The notes under the pieces were generated by a model that did no database searches, was not told the origin of the DNA, and was given only the letters and a program-made list of their open reading frames with translations. This document shows, piece by piece, positions 46,837-56,377 of a stretch of 64,000 bases of DNA (positions within the stretch are counted from its first letter, which is position 1; each line of letters opens with the position of its first letter). The DNA is from an uncultured Rikenellaceae bacterium (lineage in GTDB: Bacteria; Bacteroidota; Bacteroidia; Bacteroidales; Rikenellaceae). The position numbers and the translations under genes were made by a program. Location of the stretch: assembly GCA_944325305.1 (NCBI GenBank), contig CALUZO010000001.1:104351-168350 (forward strand), given 5' to 3'.

Positions 46837-48264
46837 TTATTTTTCACCGCCTTCCGGTTTGCCCGCCTCGGGCCTGCGGCCACGGCCGCGGTTGTCTCGA
46901 TTACGGTTGCGGCCGGAATTGTTACCCTTGCCGCTCGGGGTAGCCGTATTGTCGTTAGACTGCGGCCGCCCGCCACCATTGTTAGATTTACCCGCACTAC
47001 CATCATCACTGTTGTTACGCTGAAGACGGTTACCCTTGCCGGAAACACCCTGGGTTGACTGCCTGTCGACTACATCACGGTTTTTGGACTGATCACCGCC
47101 ACTGCTATTTCCATTGAATTTACGCGCTCGGCTTCGCCCGCGATGTTCGACCTTCTCTTTATCAAAACGTGTGAGGCTGTCCTCTCCTATCACGTTCACA
47201 AAACCCGGATCCTGTGATTTGGAGGCAGACGCCTCGTCACCTTCCAGACTGTCGACCTTAACTCCGCGTTTATTGGCCGCCAGAACTTCCCTTACGCGTT
47301 CCAAAGGCAGCGTCACCATACCAACGATAGCCGTAGGGCTGGTGCTGAAACTCATTTTGCGTCCCAAAAGATCGGTTTTGACAAGATAATATTCACCGTC
47401 TAATGCCTGAAGCGGCTGGGTGATCTTCGGGAACTCCTTGCGGGCGTCGAGATAGTCGTCCAACTCATAAACAAGACAACATTTGAGTTTACTGCACTGG
47501 CCGGCAAGTTTCTGCGGATTAAGCGAAATCTCCTGAGACCTTGCGGCATTGGTAGTCACCGACGAAAAACTCGAAATCCATGAAGCGCAACATAACTCCC
47601 GTCCGCACGATCCCAGACCGCCTATGCGGCCGGCCTCCTGACGCGCACCGATCTGCTTCATCTCCACGCGTATGCGGAACTGCTCGGCGAAAACCTTGAT
47701 GAGCTCCCTGAAATCGACACGCTCGTCTGCGATGTAATAGAAGATAGCCTTGAGTTTATCGCCCTGATACTCAACGTCGCCAATCTTCATGTTCAGACCC
47801 ATGTCTGCGGCGATCTGGCGCGAGCGTATCATGGTAGGATGTTCGAGTGCTATGGCTTCCTGCCACTTCTCTATGTCGTAGGGTTTGGCCTTGCGGTATA
47901 TCTTTTTAAATTCGCCGTTAAGCGGCGAGAATCCGACACGACGCATATGACGTCCAACCATATCGCCTGTCAGAGAGATAATGCCGATATCGTGACCGGG
48001 TGAAGACTCCACCGCCACTATGTCGCCCTTTTGGAGTGGAAGATTATTCACATTCCTGTAATAGCCTCTGCGCGTATTTTTGAAACGCACCTCAAAAATA
48101 TCATCCGGGAACATGTCCGGCAGACCCTCGAGCCAGTCGGTAACATGCAGTTTAAAACATCCCTCGCAAACAGAAGTAGTCACCTCTTCTCCGCAACCGC
48201 AGAATCGGCATCCACGTCCCATATCTAAATTGCAGCTTTCGCTGTTCTTATTTTTGCAATCCAT
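46837..48264 (-). CDS. ricT: RicT/PSP1-domain protein
   Basis: A 475-residue protein with the PSP1/RicT domain. The N-terminal part carries a cysteine-rich start (CNLDMGRGCRFCGCGEEVTTSVCEGC, split: CRFCGCGEE and CEGC) and the RicT region with QIGARQEAGRIGGLGSCGRELCC and GQCSKLKCCLVYELDDY. These cysteines are expected to bind an Fe-S cluster. The last about 110 residues are a low-complexity N/G/R-rich tail that may bind RNA. In Bacillus RicT acts with RicA and RicF on RNase Y. It leads the operon with gldH and trmB; two -7 boxes lie upstream. Confidence 0.88.
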   Translation of the reverse strand: MDCKNKNSESCNLDMGRGCRFCGCGEEVTTSVCEGCFKLHVTDWLEGLPDMFPDDIFEVRFKNTRRGYYRNVNNLPLQKGDIVAVESSPGHDIGIISLTGDMVGRHMRRVGFSPLNGEFKKIYRKAKPYDIEKWQEAIALEHPTMIRSRQIAADMGLNMKIGDVEYQGDKLKAIFYYIADERVDFRELIKVFAEQFRIRVEMKQIGARQEAGRIGGLGSCGRELCCASWISSFSSVTTNAARSQEISLNPQKLAGQCSKLKCCLVYELDDYLDARKEFPKITQPLQALDGEYYLVKTDLLGRKMSFSTSPTAIVGMVTLPLERVREVLAANKRGVKVDSLEGDEASASKSQDPGFVNVIGEDSLTRFDKEKVEHRGRSRARKFNGNSSGGDQSKNRDVVDRQSTQGVSGKGNRLQRNNSDDGSAGKSNNGGGRPQSNDNTATPSGKGNNSGRNRNRDNRGRGRRPEAGKPEGGEK

Positions 48265-48302
48265 TTATCAATGCAGTTTCAGAAATAATTTCCTGTATTT
48301 TA

Positions 48303-48310
48303 CAAATATA
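48303..48310 (-). promoter_or_regulatory. -7 box nearest ricT
   Basis: TATATTTG on the minus strand, about 40 bases before the ricT ATG. A TTTG lies 22 bases upstream, slightly wider than usual. Confidence 0.5.
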
Positions 48311-48611
48311 CACAAAGCAGGGTGGCATCGAGCAAATTCATTTGCATAGATGCCGAACTGCATCCCGTATTCTATAAATATACGAAAAGTCTAAAGACAA
48401 ACGTCGGAATCTGGTCGGAAGTTTGCCAGAGACATTTTATACTATTTCACAAAGATACGAAAAGCCGCGGGCAATTTGCAAACAAGTACACAAGAATTGC
48501 CCTCGGCAAATACTGTCTTGACACCCGTATAAAAACATTTGCCCTCAAAAAGAGCTGCATCAAGACTTCTCTTTTGGGGGCAAATTCATGATCCGCGCCG
48601 GTCGGTTGCCG
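48311..48611. other. Intergenic region rich in GCAAA/TTTGC motifs
   Basis: About 300 bases with no gene. It holds a second minus-strand promoter candidate: TATCTTTG at 48450-48457 with TTTG 21 bases upstream. It also holds the imperfect palindrome GCAAATTCATTTGC at 48332-48345, GCAATTTGC at 48471-48479, and GCAAATTCAT repeated at 48580-48589. These may be tandem promoters or operator sites. Confidence 0.45.
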
Positions 48612-49514
48612 TTACAATTTTCTCACATTCTTTGCAACGTCCTGTCGCTGTGCGTTTTTCTCAATCGTAAACTCTACAGGATCTCCAGGCATGAGATCAT
48701 AGAAGTCGCCGATAACGTCCATCGAGTGGAAATAAAGATTGTTATTGGGATATTTAACAAAGCCGAACCCATTTTTTATGCTAAGTATTTCGCTTCGTTC
48801 GACAATCGGTTCAGCAGGTTCTTCATCATATTCCTCATACTCTCTCGACCCCGTATCTCCATCTACGAATAACGAGGATATCTCTTCGTCACCTTTTTCA
48901 AGACCCTTTTCAATGATATTATGCATCGGTATCGGATAGCTTGCCAACTGAAGAAGTTCATGCGAAGTTTTTGTGACCATCTTGACACCCTCATCATTGA
49001 CGTAATCGAACTCCCAACTTAATAGCATAGTCTTCATGCCCAAGGAGTTGAGTTTGCGGAGCAGCGGCACATAGTCCGTATCGGATATTATCAGCACCGC
49101 CATGTCTATTCTGTCATTGAGGGCATATTCGAGCACCTCGAGTGAAAGCCATACGTCGATGCCACGCTCCTCTTTTTTCCCCATGAAATTACGCAAAGGG
49201 AGGTAATGGGTCTGTATGCCCTCAGCCATAAGAATATCCTCGAATACACGGTCGTTGTAGAGCTGGTTTCCGCGTTGGGCGGCCTCGGATGCACTTATGC
49301 GGCCCCTGAAATAATGGGCTTCTACGATCTGACACTGGTTGACATCAGCTACTATTCCAGTTTGCGCGACCTTGTTCTTTATAAATGAATGCAATCCGCT
49401 TATACTCAATCTCCTATGCTGGGAATGAATGTAATTGTAATAGTTGGATGTGTGTAATAAGAAATTGCCGTCGTAAAAAACCCCCAACCTTATGGGAGAG
49501 TAATGATTATTCAT
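48612..49514 (-). CDS. NYN-domain putative RNase with C-terminal cold-shock-like domain
   Basis: A 300-residue protein combining two RNA-related parts. Residues about 10-190 form a NYN/PIN-like domain with acidic positions in GVFYDGNFLL, KEERGIDVWLSLEV and LIISDTDYVPLLRKLNSLG, the usual metal-binding aspartates. After an acidic linker, the last about 65 residues read like a cold-shock/S1-type fold (ILSIKNGFGFVKY, NNLYFHS, GDPVEF). An endoribonuclease with RNA tethering is a reasonable guess. The start at 49514 is chosen over a TTG at 49556 because the promoter box is only about 15 bases from the latter. Confidence 0.83.
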   Translation of the reverse strand: MNNHYSPIRLGVFYDGNFLLHTSNYYNYIHSQHRRLSISGLHSFIKNKVAQTGIVADVNQCQIVEAHYFRGRISASEAAQRGNQLYNDRVFEDILMAEGIQTHYLPLRNFMGKKEERGIDVWLSLEVLEYALNDRIDMAVLIISDTDYVPLLRKLNSLGMKTMLLSWEFDYVNDEGVKMVTKTSHELLQLASYPIPMHNIIEKGLEKGDEEISSLFVDGDTGSREYEEYDEEPAEPIVERSEILSIKNGFGFVKYPNNNLYFHSMDVIGDFYDLMPGDPVEFTIEKNAQRQDVAKNVRKL

Positions 49515-49569
49515 TGGGTTAGGTATTGTATATGGTATTATGTATTTAATATTCAATCTGCTAACGAAA

Positions 49570-49600
49570 CAAAGATAGTTATATTACTGATTTATTGCAA
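49570..49600 (-). promoter_or_regulatory. Promoter of the NYN gene
   Basis: Minus-strand TTG (49598-49600), 20 bases, TATCTTTG (49570-49577). The predicted start near 49563 leaves a leader of about 50 bases. Confidence 0.65.
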
Positions 49601-49683
49601 TGGCATTTGTGTGTTTTTTATGAAAAGTATGCGCTTTTTATGAATTTTTATACCTCGAAAGCAGATTATATTACGCCGTGTTA

Positions 49684-49714
49684 TTGTTAAGTCGACAGGA
49701 AAAACGTATCTTTG
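49684..49714 (+). promoter_or_regulatory. Promoter of the 49737-54819 gene run
   Basis: TTG at 49684-49686, 20 bases, TATCTTTG at 49707-49714 on the plus strand. It predicts a leader of about 16 bases. Confidence 0.65.
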
Positions 49715-49736
49715 AGACCATAAAATCCAGAATACT

Positions 49737-50729
49737 ATGGCTTGGGAAAAAATCATAGAAGAGATCGATAAAGTAAGACAAATCGTAGGAGAATGGCAAG
49801 AGTCCGGAGAGATGCATTGCATTGAAAAAGAAGTCGTACTCGACAAGTTGCGATTCATATACGACGGCGTGAAATTCGCGACAATAGCTCAACCGCAAAC
49901 CCGGCTGGAAGCAAACGCCGAATCGCCTGAGCAAAAGGCAGAACCTTCGACATCAGTCTATGCCGAAGAAAAGAAAGACGAGGTCGCCGAGGTAGCAAAC
50001 ATATACGAGGTCAAACTCAAATCGAGGCACGACCGGAAAAAGCTCATGTCGCTATACGGAGACACTGTCGACTCACATTCCGATGAAATCCGCAATTCGG
50101 CCGAGCAACACCCCGACACACCGAAAGACAGAGGCAATGCTACAGGCGACACCCGGATAGAAGAGATTGTCGACATGCATGCACATGTACAAACCGAGGA
50201 TGAGATGGGCGAAGATGTGCTTGCAGCAATGGGGCTGACCGGAGATACAGAAACCGAGAACATGGTTTGTCCCGACCCTATTACCCAAAAACCACCTGTT
50301 GCTGACGAAGTGCCGCACATGGCAAAAGACAAAACCAACGAGGAAAAATCTGTCGTATCGCGGATATTTTCTAATGGCGACAAAGAAAACGGCAGCTCGC
50401 CAAAAAAAGTTTTAGGCGACACCATTCAGCCCGAACAAACCCTTGCCGACATATACGCACGCAACCACAAGCAGGAAGATGTGGCCGAACGCCTGAAACA
50501 TGAAAGAGTGCATAGCATTCGCGGTTCTATCGGTATCAACGACCGCTTTATTCTGATGCGCGACCTTTTCAATGGCGACGGGCAGGCCTGCGACATGACT
50601 ATACGCACGTTAGACGGATTCTCGGATCTCGACGATGCCATGTTGTATATTCACGACAACTTCGCATGGAATCCCGAAAGCGCCGGAGCCAAACTGTTGA
50701 TAGATCTGCTGACACGCAAACTTTCGTAA
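49737..50729 (+). CDS. Hypothetical protein with conserved ends and a disordered middle
   Basis: A 330-residue cytoplasmic protein that I cannot name. Residues 1-45 are helical and charged (EKIIEEIDKVRQIV). Residues about 55-245 are acidic, low complexity and probably disordered. The last about 80 residues (RGSIGINDRFILMRDLFNGDG, then AWNPESAGAKLLIDLLTRKL) look like a compact helical domain of a type I have seen in Bacteroidota proteins of unknown function. It leads a run with rsmI (10-base gap), DUF389, LpxL-like and GT2 genes. Confidence 0.75.
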   Translation: MAWEKIIEEIDKVRQIVGEWQESGEMHCIEKEVVLDKLRFIYDGVKFATIAQPQTRLEANAESPEQKAEPSTSVYAEEKKDEVAEVANIYEVKLKSRHDRKKLMSLYGDTVDSHSDEIRNSAEQHPDTPKDRGNATGDTRIEEIVDMHAHVQTEDEMGEDVLAAMGLTGDTETENMVCPDPITQKPPVADEVPHMAKDKTNEEKSVVSRIFSNGDKENGSSPKKVLGDTIQPEQTLADIYARNHKQEDVAERLKHERVHSIRGSIGINDRFILMRDLFNGDGQACDMTIRTLDGFSDLDDAMLYIHDNFAWNPESAGAKLLIDLLTRKLS

Positions 50730-50738
50730 TACAGTCTC

Positions 50739-51452
50739 ATGGCTAAACTCTATATCGTTCCCACTCCGATAGGGAATCTCGACGACATTACCCTAAGAGC
50801 CATAAAGACACTCTCGGACGTTGACCTCGTATTGGCCGAAGATACCCGCACGAGCGGTTTGCTCCTGAAGCATCTCGGCATAGAAAAAAGACTCTGGTCG
50901 CACCATAAATTCAACGAGCATAAGACCGTCGAGGCCATATCCGAGCGTATAGCAGCCGGAGAGAACGTTGCACTGGTTTCAGATGCCGGGACTCCTGGCA
51001 TATCAGATCCGGGTTTCTTATTGGTACGCACGTGTGTGGAGGCGGGAATAGAAGTCGAAACGCTGCCAGGCGCAACAGCATTCGTACCGGCACTTGTGCA
51101 AAGCGGATTCCCCTGCGACAGATTCTGCTTCGAAGGATTTCTTCCGCAAAAAAAAGGTCGCAAAACAAGGCTCGAACAATTGCGTGACGAGAGACGCACG
51201 ATTATTTTTTACGAATCGCCGCACCGTGTTGTGAAAACATTGGAACAGTTTGTCGAAGTGTTCGGCGGCGAGAGGCAAGTTTCCGTGTCGCGCGAACTGA
51301 CAAAAAAATTCGAAGAGACAGTGAGAGGAACATTAAATGATGTCGCAGCCCACTTCAAAGTCAAAGAACCCAAAGGCGAATTCGTGATAGTCGTTTCGGG
51401 GAAAGATATGAAAAGAGGGTTGGCTGCGGGACTTGAAACTGAAAACGAATAG
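50739..51452 (+). CDS. rsmI: 16S rRNA 2'-O-ribose methyltransferase RsmI
   Basis: Methylates the ribose of C1402 in 16S rRNA. The 237 residues have the tetrapyrrole-methylase-like fold with LYIVPTPIGNLDDITLRA, LAEDTRTSGLLLKH, LVSDAGTPGISDPG and LPGATAFVPALVQSGFP, all RsmI marks. The following gene begins six bases after its stop. Confidence 0.96.
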   Translation: MAKLYIVPTPIGNLDDITLRAIKTLSDVDLVLAEDTRTSGLLLKHLGIEKRLWSHHKFNEHKTVEAISERIAAGENVALVSDAGTPGISDPGFLLVRTCVEAGIEVETLPGATAFVPALVQSGFPCDRFCFEGFLPQKKGRKTRLEQLRDERRTIIFYESPHRVVKTLEQFVEVFGGERQVSVSRELTKKFEETVRGTLNDVAAHFKVKEPKGEFVIVVSGKDMKRGLAAGLETENE

Positions 51453-51458
51453 ATCATC

Positions 51459-52856
51459 ATGAGTGAAATGTCCAATCAAAACGATGGTAGTATACCACAC
51501 AAACTTAAACGTGTAAGAAGATTTGTATTTTCCCGTCTGGCTGACTATATAAGAGAGAGATTCGATCTCGAGCAAGACAGGGCCTCGCAAGCCGAAGTGT
51601 TCGACAATATTAGCAAAGGCGTCGAATTCAAAGGCGCTAATCTGTGGGTACTGATATTCGCAACCCTCACAGCATCGCTCGGTCTGAATACCAACTCTAC
51701 CGCAGTCATAATAGGAGCCATGCTCATTTCTCCCCTGATGGGGCCTATAATGGGAATCGGATTCTCGCTTGGCATAAATAATTTCGAACTGATGAAGCGG
51801 TCGTTCCGCAACTTCGGGTTCATGGTTGTGGTAGGCATCATTACTTCCACCGCATTATTTATGATATCCCCCCTTAGCGAGGCTCAGAGCGAGCTTCTGG
51901 CTCGTACCCAACCAACGATCTACGACGTTCTCATAGCCCTTTTCGGTGGTCTGGCGGGCATGATTGGACAGACTCGCAAGGACAGGACCAATATGGTAAT
52001 TCCGGGTGTCGCCATAGCGACAGCCCTCATGCCACCGCTTTGCACCGCAGGATTCGGCATCGCCAACGGACAGTGGGTATATCTCGGCGGAGCACTTTAC
52101 CTATTCTTCATAAATACGGTTTTCATAGCCATAGCGACATACATTATCGTGCGGTTCATGAAGTTCGACAAGAAAGAATTTCTCGACAAAGCCCGCGAAC
52201 GCAGGGTCAAGAATTATATGATCATTATAGTTGTTCTTACGGCGGTACCGAGTGTTTTTATGGCATACAACATTATCCAGAGGTCGTTTTTCGAAAATAA
52301 CGTGAAGAAGTTCATAGACAGCGAGTTTAGCCATTTCGAAAAGACGCAGGTCATATCGAGCGACAGACAATACAGAAAAGGAAGCGAAAAATCACACATA
52401 GATCTCGTTTTGATAGGCGAACCGCTACCGGGTAACGTTATAGATAATATCCGCACCCGTATGGAGATTTACGGATTGAAAGATACGGAACTTAACATCA
52501 AACAATCCGACGGAAGCGAACAGATAAATGTCAACACGCTGCAAATTAGCTATATGCAGCTTTTGGATGAAAAAAATCGCAAGATAAACGAATTGAGCGC
52601 ACAATTGTCCATCCTCGCCGTGGATACACTTCCTCTTTCAGACATCGCAATCGAGGCTGGAAAATTATTCGACAATATCGCGACAATATCGCTTTCGCGG
52701 CAGAAAGAGGTCGACATATCCGGACGGCAACTCGACAAACTGCTGCTGGCAGTCGTCAGTCGTAAAAATCGGGAGGAGGATATCGACAGAGAGAAGATTG
52801 TTGCATGGCTGTCTGTCCGTGCCAAAACAAAAAATGTCAAACTATACGTGGAATAA
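51459..52856 (+). CDS. DUF389 (TIGR00341) membrane protein
   Basis: A 465-residue protein of the DUF389 family, with a cytoplasmic start, about six membrane helices (about residues 60-260), and a C-terminal soluble region. The family core is clear: FATLTASLGLNTNSTAVIIGAMLISPLMGPIMGIG (split: LNTNSTAVIIGAMLI, SPLMGPIMGIG) and IPGVAIATALMPPLCTAGFG. Its function is not established; some relatives are thought to transport small molecules. An alternative start is the second Met at codon 4. It follows rsmI closely. Confidence 0.9.
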   Translation: MSEMSNQNDGSIPHKLKRVRRFVFSRLADYIRERFDLEQDRASQAEVFDNISKGVEFKGANLWVLIFATLTASLGLNTNSTAVIIGAMLISPLMGPIMGIGFSLGINNFELMKRSFRNFGFMVVVGIITSTALFMISPLSEAQSELLARTQPTIYDVLIALFGGLAGMIGQTRKDRTNMVIPGVAIATALMPPLCTAGFGIANGQWVYLGGALYLFFINTVFIAIATYIIVRFMKFDKKEFLDKARERRVKNYMIIIVVLTAVPSVFMAYNIIQRSFFENNVKKFIDSEFSHFEKTQVISSDRQYRKGSEKSHIDLVLIGEPLPGNVIDNIRTRMEIYGLKDTELNIKQSDGSEQINVNTLQISYMQLLDEKNRKINELSAQLSILAVDTLPLSDIAIEAGKLFDNIATISLSRQKEVDISGRQLDKLLLAVVSRKNREEDIDREKIVAWLSVRAKTKNVKLYVE

Positions 52857-52906
52857 AATACCGGATCGGGCATAAGCATTTGCCCGGCTGCCAATGAACT
52901 GCACAT

Positions 52907-53806
52907 ATGCTGAAAAAGGCCTGGTTCGATATAAGGTATGCCCTGCTACTTTCGGGGTGCTGGCTGTTTGGGCAACTTCCCACATGGTTGCTGTACCATA
53001 TATTTCTCGATATAATTTATTTCCTCACTTACAGGGTCGCACGATACAGAATAGCTGTTGTGAGAGCCAACCTCAGAACTGCATTCCCGGAAAAAGACAA
53101 AGCAGAACTGCTGACCATCGAACGTAAATTTTATCTTCAACTCGCAGAAGTTTTCATAGACACTATAGACATAATCAGCATCAGCCGCAGAGCCATAGAG
53201 AAGCGTATGAAATTCATAGATGTGCAGCAACATGAAGATGAAGTACGCGGGAAAAGCTGGATAGCTGCTATGGCACATTACGGATCGTGGGAATATTTTA
53301 TATCTTATCCGCTTTACTCTGAGAAAAGCATCGTCGGAGTGTACCACCGACTTCACAGCAAATTGTTCGAGAAACTATACAGGTATTCCCGCTCGCGGTT
53401 TGGGACGGAACCGGTCTCGATGCACAACACAATGAGGTATGTAATAGAGAGTGTTCGGAAAGGCAAACAGATATGTCTCGGACTGATCGCCGACCAGTCG
53501 CCTCGGGCCGGTGACAAACCCAACTGGGTCACATTCTTAGGTCAGCAGACAGACTTTTATATCGGCCCCGAGAAAATAGCCCTAAGATTCAAGATGCCTG
53601 TTTATTTCGTCCATATATCCAAACATGCCCGGGCAAGGTACTCCATACGTTTCGAAATGATATACGACGGTATGGAGGCAGTTTCCGAGGGCGAGATCAC
53701 TCGACGGTATGCAGCACGGCTCGAAGAGATGATCCGGGAAGCCCCGTGGTTATGGATGTGGTCGCATCGCAGATGGAAGAAAAAACATTTCAAAACAGAG
53801 AAATAA
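52907..53806 (+). CDS. LpxL/HtrB-like lysophospholipid acyltransferase
   Basis: A 299-residue inner-membrane acyltransferase expected to add a secondary acyl chain to lipid A or a related lipid. One membrane helix lies near residues 9-30. The catalytic HX4E motif is HYGSWE (about residue 123), followed by VYHRLHSKLFEKLY, and later the family's DQSP and IGPEKIALRFKMPV. The GT2 gene starts three bases after its stop. Confidence 0.92.
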   Translation: MLKKAWFDIRYALLLSGCWLFGQLPTWLLYHIFLDIIYFLTYRVARYRIAVVRANLRTAFPEKDKAELLTIERKFYLQLAEVFIDTIDIISISRRAIEKRMKFIDVQQHEDEVRGKSWIAAMAHYGSWEYFISYPLYSEKSIVGVYHRLHSKLFEKLYRYSRSRFGTEPVSMHNTMRYVIESVRKGKQICLGLIADQSPRAGDKPNWVTFLGQQTDFYIGPEKIALRFKMPVYFVHISKHARARYSIRFEMIYDGMEAVSEGEITRRYAARLEEMIREAPWLWMWSHRRWKKKHFKTEK

Positions 53807-53808
53807 TC

Positions 53809-54819
53809 ATGCCGTCGGTAAAAGTGGTCATATTGAACTGGAACGGCAGGTCGTTACTCGAACGTTTTCTACCGGCAGTTGTCGGCAATACCCCGGCCCG
53901 AGTAGGAATAGTTGTCGCCGACAACGGCTCGGACGACAGATCGGTAGAGTTTCTGGAGGAGGCATATCCGACAGTGGAGATTGTCCGTCTCGGGAAAAAC
54001 TACGGCTTTGCCGAGGGATATAATCTTGCTCTGGAGCGATTGTCTGCCGATTATTTCGTCCTGCTGAATTCCGACGCAGAACCGGCACCAGGATGGCTCG
54101 ACCCCCTTGTGGCCAAAGCGGAATCGGACCAACATATAGCAGCCGTTACGCCGAAACTCCTTTCGTGGGATGAGCACGGACGTTTCGAATATGCAGGGGC
54201 CAGCGGTGGTTTTATCGACGGCCTCGGCTATCCGTTTTGCAGGGGGCGGATCATGTCTACCGTCGAACATGACGAAGGACAGTACAACGACTCGAGAGAT
54301 ATATTCTGGGGGACGGGAGCCTGTCTGTTGGTACGTTCCGGAGTTTTCCGGGAACTCGGAGGATTCGACGCCTCGTTTTTTGCCCACATGGAGGAGATAG
54401 ACTTTTGCTGGAGGGCGCAGTTGGCCGGCTACCGTATATGTGTCGAACCGGCGAGCGTGGTCTATCACCTGGGGGGCGGAACCCTGTCGCAGAGCACTCC
54501 GCACAAGACGTTTCTGAATTTCCGTAACAACCTGATGATGCTATACAAGAATCTGTCGGGACGGAGTTTGTTCTGGGTATTGAGTGCGAGGCTTATACTG
54601 GACGGCGTCGCTGCGACAGGATGGCTTGCGACCGGGAAGGTGCAGCTTTTCAAAGCCGTATGGCAGGCACACAGGGAATTCTTCAGGCGGAGGTCGGAAC
54701 TCAAAGTCGTCAGGGGTAAGATACAGGCCGCAAAGAAAGCCTCACCGCGTTACATATATCGTAGATCCATTATCCTGAGATATATCTGCGGAAACAAGAC
54801 ATTCGGCAAATTATTGTAA
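53809..54819 (+). CDS. Family 2 glycosyltransferase
   Basis: A 336-residue GT-A enzyme, probably making a cell-surface glycan. Motifs: VVILNWNGRSLLERFLP, VADNGSDD (nucleotide-sugar aspartates, about residue 41), LLNSDAEPAPGWLDPL (DXD-like) and GGFDASFFAHMEEIDFCWRAQLAGY, common in rhamnosyl-type GT2 enzymes. A basic tail (FRRRSELKV) suggests membrane contact. The start at 53809 follows the acyltransferase stop by two bases; the longer frame overlaps that gene. Confidence 0.92.
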   Translation: MPSVKVVILNWNGRSLLERFLPAVVGNTPARVGIVVADNGSDDRSVEFLEEAYPTVEIVRLGKNYGFAEGYNLALERLSADYFVLLNSDAEPAPGWLDPLVAKAESDQHIAAVTPKLLSWDEHGRFEYAGASGGFIDGLGYPFCRGRIMSTVEHDEGQYNDSRDIFWGTGACLLVRSGVFRELGGFDASFFAHMEEIDFCWRAQLAGYRICVEPASVVYHLGGGTLSQSTPHKTFLNFRNNLMMLYKNLSGRSLFWVLSARLILDGVAATGWLATGKVQLFKAVWQAHREFFRRRSELKVVRGKIQAAKKASPRYIYRRSIILRYICGNKTFGKLL

Positions 54820-54935
54820 TGCTGTCATTCCTCGGATTTCCAGCCCCCAACATACATATTTAAGGTCTTTCGATGGAGAGATGCGTAAACATGCACAGGC
54901 CCCGTCGAGGAAGCCATGACGAGGTGGACGGATTG

Positions 54936-56099
54936 TCATGCTGTCATAGGCTTTGTCTGGCGGCATTTATATCCCTCGATCCCGAAGTTGCGCATAAGCG
55001 ACTCGAGTCTTCGATACGAATCGTCGATTCTTTCAACAGGGATTTCGCCCGATGATACCATAGAGCTGATCATATCATGACAGCGTACGGCCAGATCATC
55101 CTCGTATACCCGGGCATTATTCCCTACTATGATCATGTTTACGCCGGCATTTATGGCGAGTGCCAATGCTTTGCGGAGAGAATAATGATCTGCTATCGCT
55201 CCCATATTCATGTCGTCGGTGGCCACAACTCCCTGAAAGCCTATTCTCTCCCGTAGCAGCTTCTGAATGGTCTTTGCAGAAAGCGACGCCGGATATGCCG
55301 GATCTATGTTACTGTTAATCAGATGCCCTACCATCACTATGTCATTGTAACCGTCGTCCATGAAACGATTGTATGGTATTAGTTCCTCGTTCCGCCATGT
55401 CCCGGTTATGTCGACCAGCCCGTTGTGGCTGTCGTCGCGTGAACTTCCATGACCCGGAAAGTGTTTCAACGATGTGATGATATTCCGTTTGTGATGTTCG
55501 TCCACCCAGCGCTTCGCAAAAAGATAGACCGAATCGGGATCGGATGAAAACGAACGCCCGTAACGAGCAATAATAGGATTGTCCCTATTTATGTTTACAT
55601 CGACACAGGGAACGAAGTTCACGTTTATGCCGCATTCTGCAAGGGTTGCGGCAGTTGCGGCAGCCCAAAACGAAGCGCTGTCCAATGATCCTGTTCTGCC
55701 TTGGTATGCGGCGGTAACAGTGCGCGGAAAGCCGTAATCGGGTTTAAGTCTGTTGACCAGACCGCCTTCCTGGTCGATGGCTATCAGCAGCGGTTCTGCG
55801 GATAGGGCCCGTAGTTGATCTGTCAGCTCTCTCAGTTGTTGCGGGGAGCGTATGTTACGTTCTCCCATGCCTGCCGAAACGTCCTTGTCAAACAGGATAA
55901 CTCCACCGACATGATATTTTTCTATGGCATTCTTGATCTCTTCCGAAGGTGTCGTCCCTTTGAAGCCTGCCATTATCATCCGTCCTATCTTGACAGTCAT
56001 GCATGTGTCGCAGTGACATGTGTCCACGGTGTGTTTTTGTGCATTTGCATTAATCGCAAAGCATAACAAAAAAAATAATATCCAGGAAATACGTTTCAT
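54936..56099 (-). CDS. GH3 family glycoside hydrolase, NagZ-like beta-N-acetylhexosaminidase
   Basis: A 387-residue exported enzyme (signal peptide about 1-20, ending ANAQ). It has the GH3 NagZ pattern: AGFKGT, GGVILFD, AIDQEGGLVNRLK, NVNFVPCVDVNINRDNPIIARYGRSF, KHFPGHG (catalytic His region), HLINSNIDPAYPASLS and VVATDDMNMGAI with the nucleophile aspartate (about residue 290). This suits removal of GlcNAc from peptidoglycan fragments. The extra cysteines CHCDTC right after the signal are unusual. Its periplasmic location contrasts with cytoplasmic NagZ. Confidence 0.93.
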   Translation of the reverse strand: MKRISWILFFLLCFAINANAQKHTVDTCHCDTCMTVKIGRMIMAGFKGTTPSEEIKNAIEKYHVGGVILFDKDVSAGMGERNIRSPQQLRELTDQLRALSAEPLLIAIDQEGGLVNRLKPDYGFPRTVTAAYQGRTGSLDSASFWAAATAATLAECGINVNFVPCVDVNINRDNPIIARYGRSFSSDPDSVYLFAKRWVDEHHKRNIITSLKHFPGHGSSRDDSHNGLVDITGTWRNEELIPYNRFMDDGYNDIVMVGHLINSNIDPAYPASLSAKTIQKLLRERIGFQGVVATDDMNMGAIADHYSLRKALALAINAGVNMIIVGNNARVYEDDLAVRCHDMISSMVSSGEIPVERIDDSYRRLESLMRNFGIEGYKCRQTKPMTA

Positions 56100-56377
56100 A
56101 ACCTTGATTGAAGTTGATGACAGGTTCTATCGTTTTACCCCGTTGCCCGTCGGAAGTTCCGGAGTCGGCAGAGACTTCGAACCCATCACCGCAATTCTAT
56201 AATGGTCGGGAGCCGGTCGGCATAAAGATAGTGTTTCTTGATGAATCATTTGTTTTGAGATAATGGCTGTGCGAACTTTTTTATTAGCATACCGAATGGA
56301 ATGTGTATTCATGCCTAATCTGTTGCACCGTGTTGCCGACAGCAGGACAATGACCGATATTGTAACATGATAAAAAA
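56100..56377. other. Intergenic region without a recognisable gene
   Basis: About 280 bases between the GH3 start and the lipocalin-like terminator. A 61-codon frame at 56127-56312 shows no coding features. TATCTTTA on the minus strand near 56225 is a near match to a -7 box and could serve the GH3 gene. Confidence 0.45.
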
